15,402 bases of DNA, taken from positions 1 through 15,402 of the forward strand of contig JASAOO010002968.1 in the NCBI GenBank assembly GCA_030849075.1. The letters run 5' to 3'. The stretch is from Zelonia costaricensis (taxonomy: Eukaryota > Euglenozoa > Kinetoplastea > Trypanosomatida > Trypanosomatidae). Within the stretch, counting starts at the first letter, position 1, and every line of letters begins with the position of its first letter. The notes beneath the pieces are model-generated. The model worked only from the letters and a program-made list of their open reading frames with translations, did not search any database and was not told where the DNA came from. A program made the position numbers and the translations under genes. This document shows positions 1-7,961 of this stretch, one piece after another.

Positions 1-865
1 GAAACCGACAAACAGGAAGAGAACAGAAAACACACACAGCAAAACAGGAATCCACAAGGACAGAGCAAAGACACAGATAGAAAGAGGGTCGAAAGACAAG
101 GGTACTGGGTGGAGAGCGCGCCCCGCAACCGACAGGGAAGCAGGACAGGCACAGACCGACAACGGCAAGAAGGGGGGAAAAGGCAAGCATGCCACGCCGG
201 AGGCGCACCACGCGCCGGTACAGAAGACAGAAGGCAAGGAGGAAGAGAAAAAGGGCAAAGCCAACCAACAGGGGTACACAACACGGAGACTCGTACAGCA
301 GCTCGCGCCGCCGGAGATGAAACCAGGAGACGGGGACAGGAAACGTGACAGAGAGAGAAAAAACACAGAGGCGGAGGACCGGCCAGAGAGCCAGGCGGCG
401 GATCATGCCCACCCCGGGCACCGGACACACCGCAATAGGGAGGCTGAATACTCCACGCAGAAAGGCCACGCCAGCAGCCGTCCGGGAACCACCAGGAAGA
501 GCCGCGCAAGCGCCAGGAGCGGAACAGCAATAGACAAAGCACAGAGAGAAAACCAGAGACAAAGAAGGTGGAGGGAGAGAGTGAGAGAGGAAACGAAAAA
601 GGGGTCAGAGAGAAAAACGAGTACAAGACAGAGAAAGCACGGAAGAAATGGTAGAAGAGGGCGCGCGGCCAGAGACACCCGGTCAAGAAGGCGAAAACAC
701 GCCAGCGCAGAANAAAGAGAGATGAAACAAGGAACGGAGAAGCAAGGTGCGCAAGTTAGGTGCCAAAAGGAACAGGAAAACAAGTCCAGGACGGAAAACA
801 CAAGAACAGACGAAACCCCCAAACGCAACGAGGACACCAGAAAACAACCAGGGTGGGTGGGTGGG
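1..865. other. T-depleted spacer, no gene seen
   Basis: I see no convincing gene here. Hand counting gives about 35 T in the first 840 plus-strand bases (roughly 4%), with A and G dominating, and the bias stops abruptly at about 865-880 where T-rich sequence returns. Stop codons need T on one strand and A on the other, so this bias alone leaves long open frames on both strands; their products are low-complexity Arg/Lys/Glu/Gln/Thr-rich strings with no domain. In the minus-sense transcript this stretch would be almost free of A. One ambiguous base (n) is at 713. It probably belongs to the 3' intergenic region of the transcription unit, downstream of the retroposon relic. Confidence 0.7.
851..865 (+). 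repeat. (GGGT)n G-quadruplex motif
   Basis: Four GGG runs separated by single T bases form a minimal G-quadruplex-capable motif on the plus strand, which is the template strand for the minus-strand transcription unit. It lies exactly at the edge of the T-depleted block. Confidence 0.6.
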
Positions 866-1078
866 CGCTTTTCCTTCTCTCGCGGGCGATGGAGAACACG
901 GGAAAAACCGAAAGTAGCTGCTACAATCAGTGCGTGCGCAGACCCATTGTTCCACACCGACGGTGTGTTTGTTCGGAGTAGGAGATGGAGGGAGAGGAGA
1001 GGGAGAGAGGGAGAGAGGAGAGGAAGTGCAAACCACCATTGACAAGCGGATCCGCGCGCAGACTCGCGCCGCACCGGC

Positions 1079-1652
1079 TCAGTTCACATCGCGCGCCAAC
1101 ACCGACATCGGTTCATCCTGTTGCTTTCCTTCGGCTGTTCGCCCCGTCACGTCCTCGCACCGCAGCAAGTTACACACGCTCAAAGCCACAGAGGGTGGAG
1201 TGCCATTCGATGACCTCGGCCTTCGGCCTCGGTAATGAAATGCTGCTCTCACTGACGGGTGTTGCGTTCGGATGTGGTAGATCATGCCCTCTTTGGTGGA
1301 AAGGCGGTGTCCACAGTGTGCGCATTTTTGGATCTTCGGCCCGGTCTCTGGTCGGCTGCTGCGGCGTGCGGGCTCCTCCAGTAGGTCGCGCATGTGCATG
1401 TCGCGGTGTTCGTGGGAGCCCTCGTCCCCGTCGCCGTCGGGAGGGGGCTCCGGGTGGCTCGCGCGCAAGTGCCGGTCCAGGTGTGTCCCCGCGATCATCC
1501 GGAGACACCGCGGGCATGGCACCTATTCCTGGACAACCACACCCCGAACCGGGGTCGGAGTGTCCAACGGCAGCGGGCTGTGAACGAACATGTGGCGGCG
1601 CACAAACAGCTCGTAGGAAGTCGTGGTGAAAAGGCAGAACGGGCAGCGGAAC
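1079..1652 (-). pseudogene. C-terminal C2H2 zinc-finger region of retroposon ORF
   Basis: One frame carries three C2H2 fingers: C-x2-C-x13-H-x3-H at 1580-1645, C-x2-C-x11-H-x4-H at 1454-1516, and C-x2-C-x12-H-x4-H at 1259-1324. A TAG at 1523-1525 separates the first finger from the other two in the same frame, and the frame ends with TGA at 1079-1081. In ingi/L1Tc elements such fingers sit at the polyprotein C-terminus and bind nucleic acid. An acidic, His-rich linker joins fingers 2 and 3, followed by a basic tail. The 147-codon stretch after the stop has no ATG at its start, so independent translation is doubtful. Confidence 0.75.
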
Positions 1653-1877
1653 GTACCTGACGGAGGTGCACCTCGCTTGGTGAAAATGGATACTCCGCCA
1701 CCGATCGTCCACTCCCTCGCTACCCCCCAAATGAGTGAAAGCCTGGAAGTGCAAAAGAAGTGGTGTTGAAAGTAGAGAAGTGCGTCTCTTGGAGCAGGCA
1801 CACGTCCACAGCCAGCTCTCCGAGCAAATGGTTAGCCAAACTCGCTTTCCTTTGTCTAGCCCATTGCAATTCCACTG
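1653..1877 (-). pseudogene. Broken N-terminal fragment of retroposon AP endonuclease
   Basis: QWNCNGL (1857-1877) is the usual opening strand of the APE-type endonuclease of non-LTR retroposons, with the metal-binding Asn. About 55 bases later the frame shifts, and VCLLQETHF (1777-1803) gives the catalytic Gln-Glu motif. A further shift around the stop near 1721 leads to GGGVSIF. Only about the first 75 residues of a domain of about 230 residues remain, spread over three frames. Downstream the sequence passes into the zinc-finger region with no reverse transcriptase between, so this piece cannot be functional. Confidence 0.75.
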
Positions 1878-1892
1878 TGAACACCTTAGAAC

Positions 1893-1970
1893 GGGTCCTG
1901 GGTTGAGCTCCACATCACCGCAGCGTAGCAAAAGAAAAAAAGCAATCAGCTTGAGAGTAGGGGCGTCCAA
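1893..1970 (-). pseudogene. 2A peptide region of the retroposon ORF
   Basis: The frame opening at 1970 reads a hydrophobic run (LIAFFLLL) followed by GDVELNPGP at 1893-1919, the canonical D-x-E-x-N-P-G-P motif that makes the ribosome skip a peptide bond between G and P. Such motifs are known at the N-terminus of trypanosome ingi/L1Tc polyproteins. The frame has no ATG before the motif: the codon at 1968-1970 is TTG, and an in-frame TAA lies at 2007-2009. The endonuclease start follows 15 bases later, as in full-length relatives. The motif itself is intact although the rest of the element is decayed. Confidence 0.85.
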
Positions 1971-1990
1971 TCGCTGATGCGACTCGGACT

Positions 1991-2126
1991 GAGCTGGTAG
2001 GGACGCTTACGATTCCGCAAATACCTCCGGCACGGCGCCAGCTCGTATTTGTCCGCGGTCACCAAGTGACCGCAACCTGACACGCACCACGCAGGTTGCA
2101 GGCGCTTGGCTTCCCCACGTTGTGGG
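1991..2126 (-). other. Four consecutive inverted repeats in the retroposon 5' leader
   Basis: Four perfect inverted repeats follow one another on this strand: a 5-bp stem with 3-base loop (2114-2118/2122-2126), an 8-bp stem with 12-base loop (2072-2079/2092-2099), an 8-bp stem with 3-base loop (2055-2062/2066-2073), and a 7-bp stem enclosing 40 bases (1991-1997/2038-2044). The second and third share two bases, so they compete at that point. The 5' end of ingi/L1Tc elements is known to hold the Pr77 promoter and an HDV-like ribozyme, which makes this the expected place for a structured RNA. I could not fit a full HDV double pseudoknot by eye. Confidence 0.55.
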
Positions 2127-2290
2127 TGCTGGGCCCCGGCGCCGCGTTGGGGTGGCCGGCATTGTCGGGGGCACCTCCCCCCCCCACAACAGAACAAGGG
2201 GCGTCTTGCAGAGGCCCTATATGCGCGGCGATGCGATGACGTCTGCAGAACACGCGCACGCACGTGCACATCGAGTCACCCCCCCCACTC

Positions 2291-4243
2291 TCACGCGGGC
2301 GGCTCCACGATGTCATTGCACACGCGGGTGTAGTTCACGTAGATGCGGTTCCTGTCGTACCACAACTCGACGAGCTCCTCGCGCAGCACCTTAGTGACGG
2401 ACCGCTTCGCCCGCCCGTCGTGGCGCGCGGCGACCAGCCAGGAGTAGAGGTGGCGGTTCGGGATGAAGCGCCGGTCTTTGTTTCCGCCGGCGTAGTGAAT
2501 GAACGGTGGACGGACGACATCGGGGTCGTCCTCGACTTCATTCACGAAGCCCCTCAACCGGTCCTCCACCGTGGCAGACCGCCACAGCAGCGGCGGTGTG
2601 ACGAGGGCGCCGTTACGCGTCGTGCGAAGGCCCCCGAGTCGCCCTTCCTTCGGGTCGCTGCTGCCCAGGCGCACCTCAGTGATGTTGGCACCCGACCCGT
2701 CTCGCGCAGGGAAAGTCCGGTTCAGGTAAGCGCTGTGGTGGAAGAGTTTCGGGAAAGCCTCCAACGTGCCAACAATCACCACCATCTCTGAGCGCCGGTC
2801 AATGCCGATGAGCCCCGGCGGCCCGAAGCGCAAGTCGTGCTGCACCGGCGGCGTCCGTGCTGAGAGTGGGGGCCCTGTCAACAAGTTGTGCTCCACTTCG
2901 AAGAGACGGGACCGGGAGTAGATCTGCCCAATCATCCCCTGGTCGCACTTCCAGTCAAGCGTCATCCTCCACCCCTGCTCCGGCACGGGCTTCTCCATCG
3001 CCGTGTAGACGCCCATCGTCTTTACAAGTCGCCGCAGCGCCCACACCCGCGACACCTGCAGACCGCTGTTCAGCATTGGCGTCGGGTTCGTCCGATTCAC
3101 GACAAAGGGCTGGTAGAAAAGGGGATCGTTGGGGTCGCGCTTCGCCTTGGCCGTGTACGGCGAAGAGGCGTTGGGCTGGCGCAGCAGGTCGTCCATCATC
3201 CACCGATTCTGCCCCGAGAACAGCTTAGCCAGTTCCGCGCGCAGCACGTCGCCGGTCTCCGGGATGAAGTGGTTGCTTCTATTCATGTCGTAGCTCGAGA
3301 CGTGGTTGCGGGCCACCTCGATGAGGTGGTCCATCGCAGTGAAGGCGACCCCGCAGTCCACGAACCCCTCCGCGTGCTGCGCCCACCAGCAGTTCTCCTC
3401 CCCGTTGGTGATGATGGGAGGCATTTGCAGCTCTGGTCGCTTCACGCTTGTGCCGCCTGCGGCCTCCGCCTGCGCTTGCAGCTCCCTCATGAACAGCGGC
3501 GCCCTCTTCTCCCCGTAGTCCTCCCACGCGCGGACCGCCGCCACGTCGAGGTCGGCCTCCTTCTCGGGCGAGAAGCGGGCGAACTTGCTGAGGAAGGGCA
3601 GAAAGTCAGCGCCGCTCCAGATGATGTCGCCGTCCATCGTGACGATGATGTCGTCGTCATCGAGGTCCTCGCGATCGGCAAACTCGATGTACCTCCAGAA
3701 GCGACCGATAGCGAAGTACGGCGCGTCGAAGCCAATCACGGGAATGCTGTAGCCCGCCAGCGCCGCCGCCCCGAGCGCGGCGCACAGCTGGAAGCCCACA
3801 AAGTTGCCGACGACCATGAACCGCACGCGGGTGCGCCGCTCGCGGTGGATGCCGTGCGCGGCGAGGTACTTGTGAATCTCCTCCTCCAGCGCCTCCTGCC
3901 GCTGCGCGCGGGTTTCAACGCCGGGTGGGAGCTGCGGCGGCGGTGGCGGCAGCCGGTTCGCGGCGGCCTCGGCGGCATTCTCCACGCTCGCAAAGAAGCG
4001 GCCGCGGGGCAGTGGGGCCACATACGTGGCCCTCTTCCAGTACACCGAGGCTCCGGACGAGTACGGGATCTCCGGCTCGCGGACCCGCGGCTGGCCATGC
4101 AAGACACACGGCGGTGGCAGTGTGCTCAGCAGAAGGACCAGCGCCACGGCGCACAGCACGAGGCTCACGGTGAGGACCGCACGAAGGTGGCAAAGTGCCG
4201 TCACCCTCCCGTGACACAGCATTCGTGAAGCGGCCTTCCACAT
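2291..4243 (-). CDS. Type II membrane glycosyltransferase, PLOD-like GT-A fold (putative)
   Basis: A 650-residue protein from an ATG at 4243; the frame stays open upstream, but that part lies beyond the predicted splice site and is low-complexity. Residues 1-22 are a short basic cytosolic tail, about 23-41 a signal-anchor helix, about 50-135 a Pro/Ala-rich stem, and about 138-600 the catalytic domain. Candidate GT-A motifs are VTMDGDIIW with a DxD at D204-D206, LNSG at 391-394, CDQGMIGQIYSR at 433-444, and FIHYAGG at 581-587. The same order (DxD, LNSG, DDQ-like, IH-x-G) occurs in the glycosyltransferase domain of collagen lysyl hydroxylases and related galactosyltransferases. Six N-x-S/T sequons (around 321, 358, 383, 508, 520, 637) fit a lumenal Golgi enzyme that would use a nucleotide sugar and Mn2+. 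Donor and acceptor are unknown. It shows none of the phosphoglycan galactosyltransferase features I would recognise. The family link is moderate; membrane topology is firmer. Confidence 0.85.
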   Translation of the reverse strand: MWKAASRMLCHGRVTALCHLRAVLTVSLVLCAVALVLLLSTLPPPCVLHGQPRVREPEIPYSSGASVYWKRATYVAPLPRGRFFASVENAAEAAANRLPPPPPQLPPGVETRAQRQEALEEEIHKYLAAHGIHRERRTRVRFMVVGNFVGFQLCAALGAAALAGYSIPVIGFDAPYFAIGRFWRYIEFADREDLDDDDIIVTMDGDIIWSGADFLPFLSKFARFSPEKEADLDVAAVRAWEDYGEKRAPLFMRELQAQAEAAGGTSVKRPELQMPPIITNGEENCWWAQHAEGFVDCGVAFTAMDHLIEVARNHVSSYDMNRSNHFIPETGDVLRAELAKLFSGQNRWMMDDLLRQPNASSPYTAKAKRDPNDPLFYQPFVVNRTNPTPMLNSGLQVSRVWALRRLVKTMGVYTAMEKPVPEQGWRMTLDWKCDQGMIGQIYSRSRLFEVEHNLLTGPPLSARTPPVQHDLRFGPPGLIGIDRRSEMVVIVGTLEAFPKLFHHSAYLNRTFPARDGSGANITEVRLGSSDPKEGRLGGLRTTRNGALVTPPLLWRSATVEDRLRGFVNEVEDDPDVVRPPFIHYAGGNKDRRFIPNRHLYSWLVAARHDGRAKRSVTKVLREELVELWYDRNRIYVNYTRVCNDIVEPPA

Positions 4244-4275
4244 GGGGCCGGTAGAACACGCAACAAAGAAGTCGG

Positions 4276-4327
4276 CTTTGGTAGGTGATCGTAAGGCCAC
4301 CGCACAAGAAGAAAAAAAAGGCAAAAC
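4276..4327 (-). promoter_or_regulatory. Predicted trans-splice acceptor for the glycosyltransferase
   Basis: The minus strand has a polypyrimidine tract (T8CTTCTT core at about 4305-4320), and the first AG after it is at 4277-4276. Spliced-leader addition there would leave a 5' UTR of about 32 bases before the ATG at 4243 and would exclude the open frame further upstream. This supports the chosen start. Confidence 0.65.
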
Positions 4328-6517
4328 GGAGAGCGTCTCTACGCGAGTGAGCCGTCGCGGTCGAGAACGCAGCAGCGTGTGGTGTGCGGCGTCAACGGCC
4401 ACGAGAAGAAGAAGGCGCAATAGGACAATAAAGAGTAACCGACAATCAACAAGAGAAACGAGAAACAAGAAAACAAGGTTCGCATACACACACACAAACA
4501 CAGAGAGAGACACACACACACGCACTCGAATGGTGAGCAGGACCAGGACAGCGCGAGGGGAAAGCAGGGTCGGAGTTGAGGTGCCCTAAGTGCCGCGTCG
4601 CGAGCAGGCGTGAGCAACGGAAAGAGAGAAGATGATCTGTGAAGGGGAGATGTGAAGCGCGAGTGATCGTTGCGGGGCCGCGTCGTGGTGATTGCGGCGC
4701 GGAGCCGTTGCAGTGCAGGAAGTCGTGAAAGATGACGAGAGGAGAGAGTGAAGAGAGAGGTGGTGCGCATCGGCTGTCTCTCAGACGTGCCTTGGCGCAC
4801 ACCGCACGCATCCTTCGCGGGGGTTGAGTGCGGTTGGCGGCATGCGCCACAGCGCGGCATTCCCAAGAGTCCGCCACTGTGGGAGACGCTACCATCGGCG
4901 ACAACACGGTGTTCGCGTCCTTCCTTTACGTGAGCAGAGCTGCTCCTTGCGAAGTCGTAGCGACGATGGTGGAGTTCCCAGGCGCGGGTTGCACGCGGCA
5001 GCGAAGGAGGTGCCGCGAATACCAGGTGAGCGACCCCTCCGCCCGGCCCACCAGCAAGGCTCCTGTCGGCAGTGGACTCGACATGGAGGCGGGGCCCGCA
5101 GAGCCGCCAAAGACTGGAGAACGGAAACGGGTATCCACGGGGTGCCCACACAAGACACACACCCCTACATAGAAAGTAATTCGGTGTCGTCGGTGCTTAC
5201 ATAAGCTAAACCCACGGCCATCTGCGCGCCTATATACTGTGCGGTCGTGCAGTGGCAAGAAAACACGCGGCATTGCAAACAAGCCGGGACAACTGCGGCC
5301 GCATCGGAGCCGGTGAGCCGATGAAGTCGAGAAGAAGGCGAAAAGCAACACTGAGGGGCACACGAAGCGAGGGAAACTCAGGTGTGAACGCGGAGGAGGG
5401 AGGGAGAAGGGCTGTGGTGGGCCACAGAGTCTGATGCCGCTCCCGTGACGGGGGGGGGGGGGCGTGTGAGGGGCGCTGTGAATTCGGGAGCGTCGGAGCG
5501 CGACTGCAGCGCAGATCAAGCGTTTGATCGCTGCAACGGGCAGCGGTGAAAGCGAGATACCTCAGTCGCAGAATAAGAAGGAAAACTAAGCCGGGCAACA
5601 CGAAGCAGAAAACAATCGAAGGGAGCAATGAAAACAATTGCGAGGTGCTCGGGGGACGGTGTTGAATACACCGCGCGTCAACGTTTGCATGTATGTGCTG
5701 AGAAGGGGGAGGGAAGCGCGAAGCGGAGGCTGCAGCCTACCTCTCCAGTGCCGACCAGCGTACAAGCTTCCCGCGTGACCGAGGGGAGGGGTGGGGGTGC
5801 ACACGCGCTCCTCCCCTGCACCAGAAATGCCCACCTGCCTCGCTGTACTACAGGAGAGGCACGCATCAGCCGCACATCCACACACAGAGAACAACAGAGA
5901 AAAAGAAAAACCCATGCAGCCCGCAGCGAAGCCACAAAAGGGAAACACGCAAGTGGGGCGCACAACGCACGCTCCTGCGCCGGAGACCGAGGGCCTGGCG
6001 AATGCGCGTGTGGTCCCGTCCGGCCTTTCTTGGACACCGCGCTACGCCCGTGCCGTCGCCCCCTCCCCAACCCGTGGCACGACCCCCTCAGCCACCACAC
6101 AAAGCCGCACCGGAGAAGACGGCAAAGCCGGGCCAACATCAAACGTGAGGGGAGGGGAGCGGGAGGGGGTTCGGCAGGTGGAGGCGTGGAAAGAGGTGCA
6201 GGCGAGGGTGACCAGTTCGTTGGGGGACACAGAGACGGACGCGCCGTGGACGCCGGCCCTCTGCGAACACGGAGAGTCGGGAAGGGACGTCAAGCCCAGC
6301 TCACGCGCACGGAGCCGCTGCGGAAGCCGTCGAGCGCAGCGACCAACGAACGAAGAGGGAGAGGAAATGCGGCGCCTGCAGAGCAGCATCGCGGTGCACG
6401 AGCACGAGCGCGCACTGCGGACTGGTACGCCACGGTTCCGACCTGCCGCTGCCGTGGCGCAGAGCGGGCAAAAGCGGGCGAGACGAGGTGGCAGAGAGGG
6501 GGAGGGGGAGGGGGGAC
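4328..6517. other. Long spacer between PSA-like gene and glycosyltransferase, no gene seen
   Basis: About 2.2 kb without a convincing gene. Open frames on both strands translate to low-complexity Ser/Pro/Arg/Leu strings with no domain or start context. The spacer holds a CA/GA-rich block at about 4484-4526, a run of 13 G at 5450-5462, and three long G runs at about 6497-6514 next to the upstream stop codon. It should contain the 3' UTR and polyadenylation site of the PSA-like gene. Confidence 0.6.
5450..5462 (+). repeat. Homopolymer run of 13 G
   Basis: An uninterrupted G tract on the plus strand (C tract in the transcript). A tract like this is a common site of length error in sequencing and assembly. 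Confidence 0.9.
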
Positions 6518-7585
6518 TCACTGGTCCTCCGCGAGGCCCTCCCACTCAGCTGCCTTTGACGGCGGCACGGCTGCATCGCACACACCGGCGTCGCGCGTCT
6601 CCTCGTTGGCCAGCCGAGCCGGCACGTGAGGCGCACGCCGGAGCCAGCCGTGACGACGGCACACGAGAAACGCGAACACCGCTGCGGCGAGGTACGCGCC
6701 GGCGGCCCACCGCGCCGCCCAATGAGGTGCTGTGCGGTCGTCGGAAGCGCCGGCCGCATGCCCGCCGTCCTCCCACGGCACCTCCACGTCGACCGCAAAG
6801 CCCCTCTCGCGCCACGCCACAGGGACGCCACCGCTGAACGCGTTCTCGCGCAGCTGCACGGAGACCGATGGCGACAATGACGCCCACGCAGCAGGAAGCG
6901 TCCCGCGAAGGTGGTTCCTGCGCAGGTTCAACGCGCGCAACGACGCCAGGGAGCCCCACGCCGCCGGCAGCGTGCCCGACAGCGCGTCGAAATCTGCCCA
7001 GTAGCATCTGAAAGCCAGCGTCAGGCTCTCCAGCGCGCGCATCTGACTCCACTCCGGGGGCAGCGTGCCGCTCAGCGCGCCAGAGTCGACGTGAAGCACG
7101 CGCAGGCGCGGCAGCCGACCCCAGCTCGCCGGCAGCGTGCCGCCGAAGGCCCACCGCGTGCAGCGCACTGGCGAAGAGAGATCCGTCAGCACCACCTCTG
7201 CTGCGTCCACGTCAGCCGGCACCTCCGGCAGCGGCACCGTCGCGACGAGCGGACCCACGTAATCGCCTCCCCGAATCGACACGCCGCCCACCGCGCACGT
7301 GATCAGCGGCCAGTCGCAGAAGTCGCCGCTGCCCCACACGCCGTGCAGCGGGGAGTCGGGTCCTGCAAACGCCATCAGGAAGCGCCGCGTGTTCACCCGC
7401 TGCGCCGCCGTGTACAGGGCGGGCACGGAGGAGGCGCCTGGCGATGCGGGGGCCGCGTCTGAGGCGCCCTGCGCACCCACCGGCGGCGCGGCGGCGCTGA
7501 GCAGCAGCACCAGCACCAGCACCAGCAGTGCAGCCAGCGCGGAGGCCGCGCCGCACACGTGCAGACAGCGGTGGAGGGGCGGCAT
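6518..7585 (-). CDS. PSA/GP46-like leucine-rich-repeat surface protein with membrane anchor
   Basis: A 355-residue protein. Residues 1-39 form a signal peptide with a long Leu/Val core ending near AQG. Residues 60-97 carry the cap seen before the LRRs of Leishmania promastigote surface antigens: TRRFLMAF, then W-x-G-S-G-DFCDW and a Cys at 97. LRRs of the plant-like PSA type follow, recognisable by GTLP at 149-152, 173-176, 204-207 and 228-231 and a degenerate GGVP at 252-255. There is no Ser/Thr-rich stalk. Residues about 289-309 form a membrane helix followed by a basic stop-transfer CRRHGWLRR and a cytosolic tail of about 45 residues ending in acidic EGLAEDQ. Family members on the parasite surface are usually GPI-anchored; this one looks like a single-pass type I protein. 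It is short, with about four to five repeats. Its role in binding host or vector ligands is only known for the family. LRR identity is strong; the name PSA is by resemblance. Confidence 0.88.
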   Translation of the reverse strand: MPPLHRCLHVCGAASALAALLVLVLVLLLSAAAPPVGAQGASDAAPASPGASSVPALYTAAQRVNTRRFLMAFAGPDSPLHGVWGSGDFCDWPLITCAVGGVSIRGGDYVGPLVATVPLPEVPADVDAAEVVLTDLSSPVRCTRWAFGGTLPASWGRLPRLRVLHVDSGALSGTLPPEWSQMRALESLTLAFRCYWADFDALSGTLPAAWGSLASLRALNLRRNHLRGTLPAAWASLSPSVSVQLRENAFSGGVPVAWRERGFAVDVEVPWEDGGHAAGASDDRTAPHWAARWAAGAYLAAAVFAFLVCRRHGWLRRAPHVPARLANEETRDAGVCDAAVPPSKAAEWEGLAEDQ

Positions 7586-7623
7586 GGGGCGGAGAGGGGA
7601 CAGAGCGGGTTGAGCTCAGGTTC

Positions 7624-7675
7624 CTGTGTGTGTGTATGTGTGTGGTTGTGTATAGGGGGAAGGGGGAAAAGACTG
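7624..7675 (-). promoter_or_regulatory. Predicted trans-splice acceptor for the PSA-like gene
   Basis: On the minus strand a TTTTCCCCCTTCCCCC tract (about 7655-7670) is followed by a CA repeat and the first AG at 7625-7624. The resulting 5' UTR would be about 38 bases before the ATG at 7585. No other AG lies between the acceptor tract and this site. Confidence 0.65.
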
Positions 7676-7961
7676 TTGGGCACCCCACGTGTGCGTGTAT
7701 CCAGGGAGAAGCGCGTGAGGGCGCGAGCTGATATGGTGCGGCACTGGTGTGGAGGGGAGCAGCGGGGTGGCGCGATGAGCTGAGGCGGAGGAGGAAGTCA
7801 GGCGACAAGAGGGAGTGATGTGGGCCGTGGTTGTTGCCTCTGCACGGCTCCGCCCGCCGCACGCACGTGGGGGGGGGGGTCCGCGGAGGCATCGTTTGGC
7901 ACAGGCCGGCGCCGGGCTCGTGGGCGGCGGGGGGCCCCCATTGCTGCCGCCGCGGGCCGGG

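Larger units (their letters stand above)
1079..2126 (-). mobile_element. Degenerate, internally deleted ingi/L1Tc-clade retroposon
   Basis: This is a dead non-LTR retroposon lying in the same sense as the genes. From its 5' side it holds a leader with four inverted repeats (1991-2126), a frame with a complete 2A motif (1893-1919), and the start of an AP-endonuclease domain (QWNCNGL at 1857-1877, then VCLLQETHF at 1777-1803 in another frame, then GGGVSIF near 1680-1700 in a third). It then jumps directly to three C2H2 fingers (1580-1645, 1454-1516, 1259-1324) and ends at a TGA at 1079-1081. In complete ingi/L1Tc elements the order is 2A, endonuclease, reverse transcriptase, RNase H, C2H2 fingers. 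Most of the endonuclease and all of the RT and RNase H are missing, with the junction near 1650-1670. At least two frameshifts and stops at about 1721 and 1523-1525 break what remains. Both outer ends are uncertain and no poly(A) tail is visible. It resembles the degenerate ingi-related and SIDER elements of Leishmania 3' regions. The family assignment is fairly sure; the internal-deletion reading is inference. Confidence 0.85.

Noticed and set aside
317..1042. Plus-strand open frame of 241 codons, and the opposite minus-strand frame
   Set aside because: Both are explained by the T-depleted composition, which removes stop codons. The products are low-complexity strings with no domain, and one contains the ambiguous base.
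1991..2126. A canonical HDV-like self-cleaving ribozyme
   Set aside because: Strong hairpins and a CAAA after one stem are present, but I could not place all of P1, P2, P3 and P4 in the required order. I report only the inverted repeats.
2888..4228. Plus-strand open frame of 446 codons
   Set aside because: It is antisense to the glycosyltransferase, whose frame has clear motifs, sequons and a membrane anchor. The His/Arg-rich product is a typical shadow of a GC-rich gene.
4244..4525. N-terminal extension of the glycosyltransferase to 744 codons
   Set aside because: The predicted acceptor AG at 4276-4277 lies inside this stretch, and the extension is hydrophobic low-complexity sequence from repeats. 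The ATG at 4243 gives a normal type II topology.
4339..5160. Minus-strand open frame of 273 codons upstream of the glycosyltransferase
   Set aside because: The translation is low-complexity with Cys/Val runs from a TG repeat, and it has no recognisable domain or acceptor of its own.
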